Below are positions 20,216 through 30,349 of a DNA stretch of 45,390 bases, piece after piece (the stretch's first letter is position 1; each line of letters opens with the position of its first letter). The notes under the pieces were generated by a model. That model had not been told where the DNA came from. It did no database searches and saw only the letters and a program-made list of their open reading frames with translations. This stretch comes from Amphimedon queenslandica (lineage: Eukaryota > Porifera > Demospongiae > Haplosclerida > Niphatidae), in NCBI RefSeq assembly GCF_000090795.2, contig NW_003546247.1:807863-853252 (forward strand), given 5' to 3'. Both the position numbers and the translations under genes were made by a program.

Positions 20216-20939
20216 ATGACAGATAAAGTACAAAAATTACTGGAGAAGGCTCCTAAAATTAAACCAGTTGAAGTCATTTATTCACAAGTAGACTGTGATG
20301 GTGAACCTCAAAATAACAAATTGAAATTTGATCCAGTACCATTAGCCTCATCTATAGAAGAAGAAAGTCAGTGTGATAGTTGCGGTGAGGAACAATGGCT
20401 CAAAATAAGTGTGCAAAATAGCCTAGTTTTTCTCTCAGCGTTAGACAAGGCAATTTTGCTCAATGAAAGTTACCTTAATAATAAGCATTTTGACGCAGTT
20501 CACCTGTTACTACTTCAACAGTTTTCAGAACACAGAGTGGTTATACAGCAGCCTACAACTGATTAAAATTCCAGCATCAAAGAAAATCACTTATGGCTTG
20601 CTAATTATTCATGATTATACAAATCACTGGATTGTGGCTTCTAATTATAATACAAATAACAGTATAATTGAAGTTTATGACTCTGTTTTCCAGACTGTAA
20701 TTGTAAAAACTAGAAGTCTAATAGTGAATCTATTTCAGCCTTGTCCAGAAAAGAAACCGACTCTGCAGATTGTAAAGAAACAAACAAGTTGGCGTCAGGA
20801 TTGTTGTCTGTTTGCCATTGCCTTTGTTTCTGGTCAAAATGCTGAATCAATTTACTTTAACCAGAAGTCAATGAGAGACCATCTAGCAAGATGTTTACAA
20901 GAACAGTACCTAACCCCATTTCCAGAAGAAATAATGTAA
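20216..20939 (+). pseudogene. ULP1-type (C48-like) cysteine protease of the pogo accessory gene, one frameshift
   Basis: The first frame (20216-20566) has a Lys-rich lead, a CDSCGEEQWLKIS turn and LDKAILLNESYLNNKHFDAV with LLLQQF, the substrate-groove region. A single frameshift near 20540 leads to the second frame (to 20939): GLLIIHDYTNHWIVAS (catalytic His), IEVYDSVFQ (Asp), then KKQTSWRQDCCLFAIAF with the Gln and the nucleophile Cys in the usual spacing, and MRDHLARCL...TPFPEE at the end. All four catalytic positions remain. Such enzymes remove SUMO or similar tags; the substrate here is unknown. In this family the catalytic part is often fused behind a HIRAN-like domain, as here. Confidence 0.78.
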
Positions 20940-21058
20940 CAAACTTGCTATTAACTTAATCACTTAATTTTCTCAAAAAATCACTTTAGATGCATACATG
21001 TAATCTATAATAAATACTTATACACTGATTGTAGTTTAAAGAAAATCTTTACAATAAT
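20940..21058. terminator. Convergent 3' ends inside the pogo element
   Basis: The accessory gene ends at 20939 and the transposase at 21059 on the other strand. The gap of about 120 bases holds AATAAA-like motifs on both strands (ATAATAAAT near 21007), plausible poly(A) signals. Confidence 0.35.
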
Positions 21059-22579
21059 TTATGGCACTTTAATCATAAAGAAGGGGTGACTCCTAAATAG
21101 ACCACTAGTGATCATAGTGTGTCTGGTATACCTATTAACGAAACCATTAATAATAATATTCTTGTTCCCTTTGAAGTAGTCAAACATTGATATCAGCCAT
21201 TTAACTCCTAGCGGCTTTAGTGAAGAGAAGCTCAAGTCAATGGAGCATTGAGGCAATTGTGATTTTCCAGAAGATTGTTCCATTTTACTACAAAGTTTTT
21301 CTGAATACCATGCAAAAAACTGTTGGCAAAGATAATCTTTGACTGCTTTTTTTACACTAATATCAAGCGGTTGAAGACGATCTGTCAGATTAGCAGGAAC
21401 AAGAACTATTTTAATGTTATATCTGACAATAATTGCAACACTGCTGGAGTGCACTGGCCTTTGAATCTATCAAAAATGACAAGTGCAGAGTGGTTGCATG
21501 GGAATGACAATTTAGAACGAGCTTCTGTGACGTAAGGAAGAAGGATTTTGTTGACGTAATCAATGATGGTTCTCTCATTATCTTAATGATCTTCAGTGAA
21601 TGTGATGTGCCAAGTCTTGGGAAATGATACACTGGGTAAGCATCTTTGTGTCTTGCTTGAGTAAATTACCTGTGGTGGGAGGAAGTCACCACTTAATGTG
21701 CACAAAAGGACAGCTATAATCTGCCATTTGTCTCCCAGTGCTACAATCTCCACTCTTGCACTACCTTCTATCGCCATTGTCCAATTGCTTCCTGGAACAT
21801 AATTTAAGCCAGTATGATCCCAGTTGAATATTAAATCATCTGGAACCTCATCCATCAATCTAATCACTTCAATATCAAACAGAAACTGTGATTTCAGTGC
21901 TTCAAATTCCTCAATGGTGACCTTTATATTAGTGTTGGCTCGTCACTTCACATATCCCATTCTAGTCAAAAGGCCTTTTACCCATTCACGGCTGCATGCA
22001 ATTTGACCACCATGCAATTGCAGCAAATTAGCATCAAAATTGTTCACTATTCCTAAGGCTGCTGCTGACACCATATTGGTATTAATTACCACTCCATTCT
22101 TTTTCAACTCAGCTATATATTCAAGAGTGTATCTGTCAAGATCTTTGGCCTAGAAGCAGCAGACGTCCTTTTTGTTTACTTTCCAATCATGATAAAGGAC
22201 CTGTTAAATCAACACCAGCAGATCTTTGCAACTCTAGTTGTCTCTTGTACTCAGTTACCCACGTACGCACAGAAATTTCCTTTAATTTACGATCAGGCAA
22301 ATCGTTGTATTTGAAAACAGTCTTGGTTACTCCATTTTCAATAGCCCTGCTTGCTAAAGTAGCCTTCTCTTCAGGGGAAAATCAATCATAAGATCCTCTA
22401 CTTTGTTTTGCATTGAGAACGACTTGTACTTCGTTATTTGCTGATAAAATAGAGCTTGATGGAACTGAGAGGAAAAGCTCTCCTTCTGGATGAAGTAAAT
22501 TAATTTCCCAGCTTCTTTTTGCTCTTCTCAAGGTTCTTGTCTCTTAAAATACTTTAAAAAAGCCATCACTGACACGCAT
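21059..22579 (-). pseudogene. Pogo-type transposase (CENP-B/Tigger-like, DDE_1)
   Basis: From a possible ATG at 22579 the minus strand gives FSPEEKATLASRAIENGV (start of the DNA-binding part), ISVRTWVTEYK and a KGRPLLLG-like block, then VVINTNMVSAAALGIV, FDANLLQLHGGQIACSREWV, a stop, VTIEEFEALKSQFLFDIEVI. The catalytic core follows: DLIFNWDHTGLNYVP (first Asp), LGDKWQIIAVLL, FLPPQVIYSSKT, CLPSVSFPKTWHITFTEDH, then ALVIFDRFKGQCTP (second Asp), and DRLQPLDISVKKAVKDYL (third Asp), ending with PLGVKWLISMFDYFKGN. All three Asp are kept. Frameshifts at about 21590 and 21450 and stops break it. It faces the HIRAN-ULP1 gene. Confidence 0.88.
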
Positions 22580-22755
22580 TCGGTGCACAGTGCAAGCATG
22601 TGAGGGTGGTTAATGCAAACCACACCTGTTTTGAAGGCCACGCCCTCAAAACATTAGCCACACCCACAATTTTTGTGGAATTTAATTTCACAATTTTGCT
22701 CAAAATATGAAATTTGCAAAATTTATTACCAGCAAAATATAACCCCTATACGGTA

Positions 22756-22915
22756 TTCTCAAAGCAGCTAACTGGAGTTCTGAATCAGCTTTCCATTTTA
22801 TAACAGGAATGTGGACAAATCTAAATATGGTATTACAGTAATTAATCAGAATAGCTTGGAGTAAGCTACAAACAACACAATTGATGTGAGACTGAGCGTT
22901 TTGAAATATAATTGT
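22756..22915 (+). pseudogene. DIRS tyrosine recombinase, C-terminal end after the pogo insertion
   Basis: The frame resumes with ILKAANWSSESAFHF, the region around the catalytic block that precedes the nucleophile. The minus-strand DIRS has ILKAANWSSKSVSQRFYHKE at the same place. The expected Tyr is missing (HFITG in place of RFYHK). The sequence then runs into the inverted terminal repeat (CACAATTGATGTGAGACTGAG). Confidence 0.75.
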
Positions 22916-23232
22916 CAGAATGGCTAAGGCCGCGAAGTGGCTGCAAGCTATTCTAGATTATATGAAGAAAGTGAAGTTGAGCACATCAAGTGTTCACACC
23001 AACCCAATAAAAGGAGGAGCTAATCAAAGGCCAATAAAAACGGCAATTGCAGAGGCTTATATAGTAAGGCAAGTGGGTGGTTGGGCAGTATAAAAGTTTT
23101 TACTCTTGTTATGTAACTACAAATTACCTGAGATATGAAAACTGGCCAAGCACAATTGATATGCTCGACTACACCTTCATATAATCTCAAATAGCTTGCA
23201 GCCGCTTAGCACACTTAGCCATTCTGACAATG
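22916..23232. repeat. Terminal palindromic module of the plus-strand DIRS (about 317 bp)
   Basis: Both ends carry TGTCAGAATGGCTAAG and the following 50-60 bases (GGCTGCAAGCTATT, GATTATATGAAG) in inverted orientation, and the middle carries the promoter-like part of the DIRS terminal repeat (TATATAGTAAGGCAAGTGG, reversed TATA box). An equivalent module is at 44018-44338, at the same place behind the other DIRS recombinase. Confidence 0.65.
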
Positions 23233-23882
23233 ATACGAGCACATCAAGTGCAAGTGACATTGTAGGCCTTTCTGCAGTCATTAATGACGAAACTAATTCC
23301 TTCATTTGTAACAATGTAAAGGAACTAGTTACCAGCTTATACCTTGATAATATAGAAAAAGGTTTGAGAGCCTGCAATACCTTTACTTTCTGCAGCTGAT
23401 AATTTCATAATGTTAAGCAACCTTATGCATTCCTACACATCACTGCCTTACTGCCACTATCAACATTCACTCCCAAGGCATTAATGCATTACTGACTGTG
23501 AAAGGGTAGCACTATAAATTGTAATAATAACTCCATAACATTGTAACGAAACAAATTAATAGTGTTTATGTCATTATAAGTAACATGGGGGCTTTAGGTA
23601 TCCCTAAAGACGCGTATAATACAAAAAAGGAAGTTCAAATGTGTTTTTGGTGTTGGACATGGTCTTAATTACTATGTGAATGGACATGACACGGTAACAT
23701 TAAAAACATCTTAAAATGGCTTTTCTTTTTCAACAATTGTATCTCTAAGTTTTTTATTGCATTTTGTCTTAAAAGGGATATTTTTGGAAAGGAATTTTTT
23801 CTATGATTAGCCAACAGTGATTTTACTACAATGACGCATTCAGAAAGGTTTTATCAAAAATTTTTGTCTTGAAACGTGAATG
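23233..23882. other. No recognisable feature
   Basis: A plus frame to 23399 begins inside the DIRS palindrome and has no family signature. The rest is AT-rich with no open frame. Confidence 0.55.
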
Positions 23883-23884
23883 TA

Positions 23885-24424
23885 CCGTAGGTCAGGATAT
23901 ATTCATGGCTGCTTATTTTCGCAATAATAAAAACAAATAAAAAGGTTCAATTAAATACCATGAAAACCAATCGATTGTTGCTATGACAATAAGGCCATGT
24001 GTTTATACAACTACGGTGTTCAGCAGCTATTTATCTATTCTATAGCAGCTTTAGTGGGAGCCATCCAGGTCTGCATCCACTATCTTGTATGGACCACTAC
24101 CTTTGAGCTCTTTGCTAGAAATCCTTGCCGCTCCACTTGCTAGTGATAATTAACCACGCCGAAGTCAATAAATGGGTGGAGAGTCCCAAGAATGGGCCAA
24201 GATACGGTGAGGCAGAGTGAAGAGAGTAGCTCTGGTTGAAACAGCTCCAAAGAGACCAAGGATTAGTAACAGCAAGAAGAACAGCCCAAGAACACTGCAA
24301 CAGAGTCCTTTGCTATTAATATTGCGGATTTTTCAATTAAAGTTGCATTTGGTAACCATCGTAATTGCTGAGTGTGGGAAAAAATCGTGAAAATAAGTAG
24401 CTGTGAATATATCCCGACCTACAG
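23885..24424. mobile_element. MITE, 540 bp, long TIRs, TA target
   Basis: The first 38 bases and the reverse complement of the last 38 match at 32 positions (shared GTAGGTC.GGATATATTCA). TA flanks both ends (23883-23884 and 24425-24426). The ends start CCGTAG or CTGTAG, like other TA-flanked elements of this window. No coding capacity is visible. The interior is GC-richer than the flanks (24050-24300). Confidence 0.8.
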
Positions 24425-24426
24425 TA

Positions 24427-25041
24427 TTTTAGTTACATACATTATTGTGTTACATACTGATAAATTACTTGTATGAATTTTTTTAAATCATTTAGCTCTA
24501 TTCTAAACTATGTCTTACCTCCATTCTGCAACACCATTTAGGTGTATTTTAGTGGAGAATAATTATATTTAAAGCAGAACAGTAGATTGTGGTTCAGTCA
24601 TGTATATAGTAAGCCATATTTTAGTACATGTGTCTGCTATGGGCCTACAGTAATTGTGCATTAGGATATGAAAGACATTCATTAATCATTTCTTTGTTGC
24701 TTCCTTGCTTCCAGATATTTGCAGATGGCAATTCTCCTGATTTTGGAAAGGCAACGGTGAGGTTGTAAGAAAATGAGCCCACTACGATTAATTGTCATTA
24801 TGAGTGATGTTTTGACAGTGTGTATGTAGTTGCAGTAAAAATTTTTTATCATTCTAGTATAAACATTAATAAAACATGCATATACATTTAAATGACAGCA
24901 CAAAATTTATAAAAACTTAAATTTTTCACTATACTTTTCACATTTCATACTTGTAGTAGACCTTTATTATATCTACTTACATGTATATGGATAGGTGATG
25001 ACTTTCGATACATTTCCTTTAACCTGCAGAGCAGTTTCAAT
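24427..25041. other. No recognisable feature
   Basis: AT-rich DNA, no persuasive frame or repeat pair. Confidence 0.55.
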
Positions 25042-25043
25042 TA

Positions 25044-25247
25044 CTGTATAGTAGAAAATTTTCGTGGACCAAAATTTTCGTGGATCCATTCAAAAATCAA
25101 TTTTGTGGCTTTCATTTTTGTGGTTTTTTACAATATTGCCATCTTAAACCGTATAAAATTGATTTTCGCAGATTTTATTTTCCTGGGTTTTGAAAGATAC
25201 ACGAAATTCATGAAAATTTTGCGCCACGAAAATTTTCCACTAAACGG
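25044..25247. mobile_element. MITE (204 bp), same family as 11767-11968
   Basis: Terminal repeats with the shared block GAAAATTTTCGTGG face each other, preceded by C.GT.TAG. TA lies outside each end (25042-25043 and 25248-25249). The interior is closely related to the MITE in the RAG1-N-like gene. Non-coding. Confidence 0.85.
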
Positions 25248-25249
25248 TA

Positions 25250-25700
25250 GTAGCTATGCTGCAACTCCAACAAAATTATCCTCAAAAATATGTAAATTAA
25301 AAGGTATGGCTCACCACGCCTTTTTTCAATAGATTTATAGCGAAGCCCATGGCGTGTTCTACACATTGTTCTAGTACAATTATAAGCAGTTTCAAAAAGT
25401 AATCCTATCTTGCCTAATATCGTGATAGAGCTTTGTGTCATCAGCTATGGTTCTGGTAAGTAGTGAAGAGCAGCCATTGATCAGGAGAGTAATCAAGTAA
25501 ATTTGCAAAAAAAGTCCGCAAAAGTCATTCTTTGGTAATTTGCAGAAACTTTGGGCCACAGAAATTTGTAGCTATACGGTATTAGTTAAATTAATAAAAC
25601 TAAAATTAAATAAATAAAAGCTAATCTTCGTAAAAAGAATACAAAAATATTAAACATTCATCGCATATATTTCTCTAACATGACAAATTTTAATGAGAGA
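25250..25700. other. AT-rich DNA with one orphan MITE-like end
   Basis: At 25560-25582 the sequence GAAATTTGTAGCTATACGGTA looks like the right end of a TA-flanked element of the CCGTATAG type. I cannot find its left partner. No coding frame. Confidence 0.4.
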
Positions 25701-25709
25701 TTGTTAATA

Positions 25710-26275
25710 TAAATCCACTAGATCTGCCTTTTGGAAGTTAGGTACCAAACAAGAAACTGAGCGAGGCTTACCCTGAAAAGGTTGAAAGTTACCAAAATGT
25801 AGTCAGGGGAAGGAGAAAGCACATTAAGATCAGACACTGTAACATAATGAATGGATAAACTAGGAAGAGATAACACAACATCTAAGATGCTACCCTTGAC
25901 ATGGGTCGGTTCATTAACCACTTGAGAGAGATTTAAGTCCAATACGAGACCATAAACAGCTTAGAATTAAGTGAAGCATCCACCAGTGTATCCCAACAAG
26001 TATCAGGAAAATTTCAATAACCAAGAATTTTACGTTTGGGAGAACTACTAATAACAAAGATAAATTGTCTTAAAAAACTGTAATTGGCATTAGTGGCATT
26101 GAGAGGAATGTAGACAAGACACAGAGAGAAAGCAAATGAAAACAAAGAACAAGCAACATAGATCATTTCTAAATGACAACTTCCTACTGTTCCACTCCAA
26201 GGCACACTTTCCTGGCTATATAAATAATGACCATTAACAGTAATTATTGTAATAATCAGCTTTTTCTTCATACAA
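25710..26275 (-). pseudogene. LINE (CR1/L2-like) apurinic endonuclease fragment
   Basis: On the minus strand, HLEMIYVACSLFSFAFSLCL and VYIPLNATNANYSFL are followed by SSSPKRKILGYWNFPD-like and, after a stop, by LNLSQVVNEPTHVKGSILDV and VLSLPSL. The order matches the second half of an APE-type endonuclease of non-LTR retrotransposons (GDFN.PDI block, then L.Q.V..PTH..G..LD). The catalytic-looking GDFN is altered (GY.N). No reverse transcriptase follows on the minus strand below 25700, so this is a truncated piece. It need not belong to the LINE tail at 290-700. Confidence 0.78.
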
Positions 26276-26279
26276 TATC

Positions 26280-26665
26280 TGTCCTTTCTTTAGTTTCACA
26301 TTGAATATCTTTAACAGCTTCATTTCAATGCCTGTTTTCTGCGACAGAATTAAGTATGGCAATGCATCTCATTCTATACTGTAGGAGAGATTTCTATTTG
26401 CAGATCCATGGTAGCCATAGTACTGAACAAATTTACAACCTTTGCAATTATTACGACAGTACCTTATGGTAATGTGTGGCTGAAATAGTACCAAGAGGGT
26501 CTGTATCAAAAAATAAGGCATCAGATCGATCACCACAAATTAACAGATTTTTACCACAAATGAGACAATGATTGCTTTGGAACCAATGTTATTCCTAATA
26601 GCTTTTTTACTGCAAATTCCATAGTCATCAATTTCTGTAGCTAAAGTAGAATTAAGCACAATGGT
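26280..26665 (-). pseudogene. Cys-cluster fragment, possibly of a KDZ/Zisupton-type element
   Basis: A minus-strand frame with two stops reads YCRNNCKGCKFVQYYGYHG and, further on, PYLILSQKTGIEMKLL. The combination of R.C...C..C...YYGY and a following ..S..T..EM.LL is something I associate with cysteine clusters found beside KDZ-type transposases in invertebrates. The match is from memory and weak. No transposase core is visible nearby. Confidence 0.35.
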
Positions 26666-26669
26666 TTCT

Positions 26670-28970
26670 TAATCTATTACTTTCATATTTTCAGTTGTTA
26701 GTCTGGCTGTTTCTGGAGTAATAATTGAATTTTTGCCCCGACTAGCAAAGCCAGCTCAGTTTCCCAGTGTACAGGAAGGACGGGTGTTATGTTATAGCAG
26801 GTTAAGAGTGAGGATAATAACTTTTATCAATCGCCTGTATTCAGAGGTTTACAGAAAATATTTTATTTTTCTGCCATTTAGTACTGTAATTGATTTCAAG
26901 GAATTGAATTTGGCAAATTTTCCAAGCATCCATGAAATTCACAAAAAATGTTTACTTAAAACTAGACCAGCTGCACAGTACAATTATTTTTTGCAGCAAA
27001 TATTACTTTTCCTGTGCTTATAGCGCCAAGGTTCAGGTTTTCTTTTTTTGAATCTTTTGGTTGTAAATGTGTTATGAAAGGACATGTTTGATACCTCATT
27101 GGTAGTGAAGCTAAAATGGTTCTGGCAAATTTTTGCAAAGACAAATGTAAAGATTGTAGAAAACAATTAGGCAACTGCTAGGAAGTGGATTTTCCTTCGT
27201 ACAACAATCTTATTGTTAATAAAATGCATGTTCAACACAAAGAAACAGCTTTTGGCATAAGACAAAAATTCTTTACAATTAGGTACACTTTCAGACTGCC
27301 AAGGTGTTAAATGTACCAACAGGTGCCATTTTGTAGTGGTTTTCTGATTGCGACTAGTTATGTGACATCCTCTATTGTGACAGTGCCAGGAACTGAATGG
27401 GTAAAACCAGCACGTATTGATGTGGCTAATTGTTAGCATGCCTACTGGTAGTGGTATTGTTTACCAGTTTTTGGGGATTGTTAAAAGATACACGCAACAA
27501 ATCAGGATTGACTAGCAAGCATTAATTATGCAATGTTTCATTTTGATACACAGGTTATTATTAATGCAGTTCACTATTTGTATTTAAAACGTTTGGTTGA
27601 TTTGGAAGACTTTTAGGTTACAAGTAATGATAGTTTTATTTGCATGAACATACAGTCTAATGGTTTCTGCAATGAATAATAACATTTCATGATAATTTAT
27701 TACTAGTTGCAATCCTTTCTAAGATGTCCCAAAATGTGGCATTTTAAAATGGTCAAACTATTTAAATCAGAATTTATGTGGCTTTTTAAGATGTAACATT
27801 TGAAAACCACTCACAGCTGAGAATGAAGGGAGATTGCTAGGAATTTTTGGTGAAATTTCATCATTTTTGACAAAAATAAAACTATACAGTGGTCGTAGAT
27901 TGGCTAATTCCCATGAGCTTGCAATGATCTTAGAAGTATACGATGGTAACCCTTGGACACAATAGACTGGTTCGACTGTAACCTAATTCTACTTTATTAG
28001 GGTATTGTAATGAAGAAAGCTAATATTCAAATGTCTAGCACTAGCTTAACTGTATAGGTGGCTTTAATGAGCGAAGTGTAGCAAGATTCCTTATTGAAAT
28101 GCCTGGAAATGCAGAGAATGGAGTCTTTTAAATGTTTTCGTAGTTTTCCCAAAAACCACTTTATAGAAAATTCGAATCAATACAAGGAATTTACCAGACA
28201 ACAAGTTACATACATGCTTCGATAAACAAACAAGCGTAACAGTGTAAAAATATTCCTATAATTGATTTCACCACCTTGCATGTACAGCTGGGTTTTTATT
28301 AAGACTTATGAAGATTCTCTCTACCTTCTACTGCTTCTAGAAAGTCTTTAGACAGTATCTCTATGCTCTTTCACTGTTAAAAAGCTCATAACTTTGTTCC
28401 ATGTTCAAACCGCCATTTTGTTTGCCGTGACCACACCCACTTACGTAGCGTTGGCGGGTGGTTGCTAAGGCTTGTTATTTCTCCAATACGACGTGTATAG
28501 AAGAAATGAAGTGTTGACATACAATCAAATATATATATATCACACGTGGGTGAAATCAATTATAGGACAACCTGGGGGCTACGCCCTCCGGTCGTAAAAA
28601 GTCATGATTCATATCTAAGTCCTACATTAAGTTTATTTCATTTACTTATTCAATTTAAAGACACTGGAATGCATTGTGCTAATTGCAAAATGTATATCCA
28701 GCATTAAGTTATATTAATACTTAAATTTGGTAATGGACACAAAAACAGTGTTACTTAAAGCCGGATTTATATAATGACAATGTGCATGCATCAACATTGT
28801 GAACGAATTGAGTGTTTTAAAAGTCAGAGTTGGGTGAATTTAAGAAGTTGTTAATGTTGCAATGATTTAGCAAAAAAATTTATTAATAGACAATTAAAAA
28901 GTATCAAATCTTAACTGCACCTGGTGTAACATGGCTACTGCCAGTTCAAATTGACAATTGCCCTTGTTTC
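26670..28970. other. Long unassigned stretch
   Basis: Open frames at 26733-27023 (+) and 27439-27167 (-) show no family features, and they have no neighbours to support them. The stretch is AT-rich with an AT dinucleotide run near 28533. A GC-richer island around 28560-28595 (CCTGGGGGCTACGCCCTCCG) is short and not coding. I see no terminal repeat pair. Confidence 0.5.
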
Positions 28971-28972
28971 AG

Positions 28973-29052
28973 ACATTTACATTGTCACAGGAGAAGAAAG
29001 CGACCCAAAAAGTGTTTGGCTTGCCCCATTTTCAGGACAAGGGTGGAACAAG
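28973..29052 (+). CDS. Candidate single exon of an unidentified gene
   Basis: A pyrimidine-rich acceptor (CTTGTTTCAG, ending at 28972) and a strong donor (AAG|GTGAGT at 29052) enclose an 80-base open segment reading IYIVTGEESDPKSVWLAPF and SGQGWNK. The amino-acid mix looks coding. No neighbouring exon could be linked, as the Gypsy LTR begins a few bases downstream. This is the only piece of the window that could belong to a host gene. It may equally be chance. Confidence 0.35.
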
Positions 29053-29056
29053 GTGA

Positions 29057-29344
29057 GTGTAACAACGTACTGCAAGATATAAGGCTATCTGATACAGATT
29101 GAGTTGGTTTATTAATTTGTGTAAGTAAGTTTTCTTGGTGTAGTAACTATTATAGTAAATACCTGGGCCGGTGCTACTGGCTCTTTTATTCTGTATTGTT
29201 TTGTGTGTGTATCCATTGCTTATCCTTGCACATGCTATTTTGTTCTGTGGTTGTATACTGTTTTTATTGCTACAAAGGTAATGCTTTTTCAAACTGAGAA
29301 TTGTTATCGGCCACTATTGTGGTCTATTCACGCATGAGTACACA
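29057..29344 (+). repeat. 5' LTR of the Gypsy element
   Basis: The stretch from about 29110 to 29344 matches 38500-38731 at the other end of the element (shared TACCTGGGCC, TGTGTATCCATTG.TTATCC, TATT.ACGCATGAGTACACA-like end). It appears to start TGTAAC and end ACACA. The first ~50 bases align poorly, so the left edge is approximate. Confidence 0.75.
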
Positions 29345-29584
29345 ATTGGTAATGAGGTGACAGTCAACAGTGAAAGGAAGGAGAAGAGATGGTGCCATCT
29401 ACTTATCAAGGAACCATCACTACTGTTCACACTTCCCAGGAGGATTAGGTGCAGTATGTTCAGAGGTTTGAGCTTTATTTCTTAGATAACAGCATAACTT
29501 TCAGCAAACTATTCCTTTTACAAGGGCGGGTCCTTCTACATAGCAATAGATAAAGACACTGTCACTGCCTAGGAAGCCGACAAA

Positions 29585-30120
29585 ATATTCCTTTCAGGAG
29601 CTAGTAACCAATGTGCAGAGTAACTTCTATCGTAAGTTTTCTCTTATTATTAAGAGCTATGAGTTCAACACTTACGTACAACAGAAGGTTGAATCTGTAG
29701 GTGTCTTTGTTGCTGTGTTGAGAAAAATTACACAGCACTGTTTATATCCTGACACTATACTTTACGACAGGCTCTGTAATGGTATCATTTGTGAGATGCA
29801 GAACAAGGCAGTACAACGTATGTAACTAAATAAATTTAAGTGGACGTATGATACAGTCTTGGAAACTGCCTTATCAGCCAATGCAGCTACTAATGATTCA
29901 AAGCAATTACATGATAATCCCCAATTAACTATATCCGTTCACCATGTAAAGGGAAATTGAAGTCTCCTAAGCAGAAAGAGGGCACATCTACAGCTATATG
30001 TTATCACTGCAGTGGCAAACACAGCATCTGAATGTCATTTCCTTGATTATGAGTGCCACATTTGTAAGAAGGGTCTTTTAGCATGAATCTGTCGCCAGAT
30101 GCAAGATAAAAAGAGAGCGG
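29585..30120 (+). pseudogene. Gypsy gag with two zinc knuckles
   Basis: NFYRKFSLIIKSYEFNTYVQQK, then VAVLRKITQHCLYPDTILYD and RLCNGIICEMQNKAVQRM follow the capsid C-terminal pattern of Gypsy gags (F..R.Q..GES...YV..LR..A..C, then DRLV.G). A stop follows at 29823. Around 29998-30100 CYHCSGKHSI and, in another frame, ECHICKKG are remnants of two nucleocapsid knuckles. Confidence 0.75.
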
Positions 30121-30349
30121 ATACTGACTCTAGTAAAGACCAAGTGCAGACAAATTTTGTTGGGAGTGGGAAGAGTGAAGACTATTTCTTTTGTTGAAAG
30201 TAGCTGGTAACATCTCAAACAAACCTTTTTAGCAAGCATTGTCAGTAACAGGGGGTTATTGTGGAGATCAATACAGTATCATTTGTTTTTTTTAATGGGA
30301 GAAGACTCCTATTGATTAGTTCAAAATCATGAGAAGCCTCTTCAACTCC

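Larger units (their letters stand above)
18933..22753. mobile_element. Pogo-type DNA transposon with HIRAN-ULP1 accessory gene, TIR to TIR
   Basis: Both ends show inverted repeats: 18 of the first 21 bases match (shared ATAGGGGT.ATATTTTG). The right end is followed by TA (22754-22755); the left flank has TG, a mutated TA. After discounting the element and one TA, the frame of the DIRS recombinase runs on, so the ends are well supported. Inside, a plus-strand gene with HIRAN-like and ULP1-type domains (19107-20939) converges on a minus-strand pogo transposase (22579-21059). Length is 3.8 kb. Confidence 0.88.
15165..23232 (+). mobile_element. DIRS retrotransposon (plus strand), split by a pogo transposon
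   Basis: In order: inverted terminal repeat, gag-like region, reverse transcriptase, RNase H, tyrosine recombinase, terminal palindrome. DIRS elements insert through a tyrosine recombinase in place of an integrase and make no target duplication. Without the 3.8-kb pogo insertion (18933-22753) the element is about 4.2 kb. Every domain has stops, so it is inactive. The 3' end is taken where the terminal palindrome stops. Confidence 0.8.

Noticed and set aside
22916..23232. CRISPR-like or tRNA-like repeat
   Set aside because: Only two inverted arms exist, with no spacer-repeat series and no cloverleaf; it matches the other DIRS terminus.
28560..28600. Short GC-rich island as a possible RNA gene or promoter
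   Set aside because: Too short, with no box A/B, no open frame and no repeat partner that I could find.
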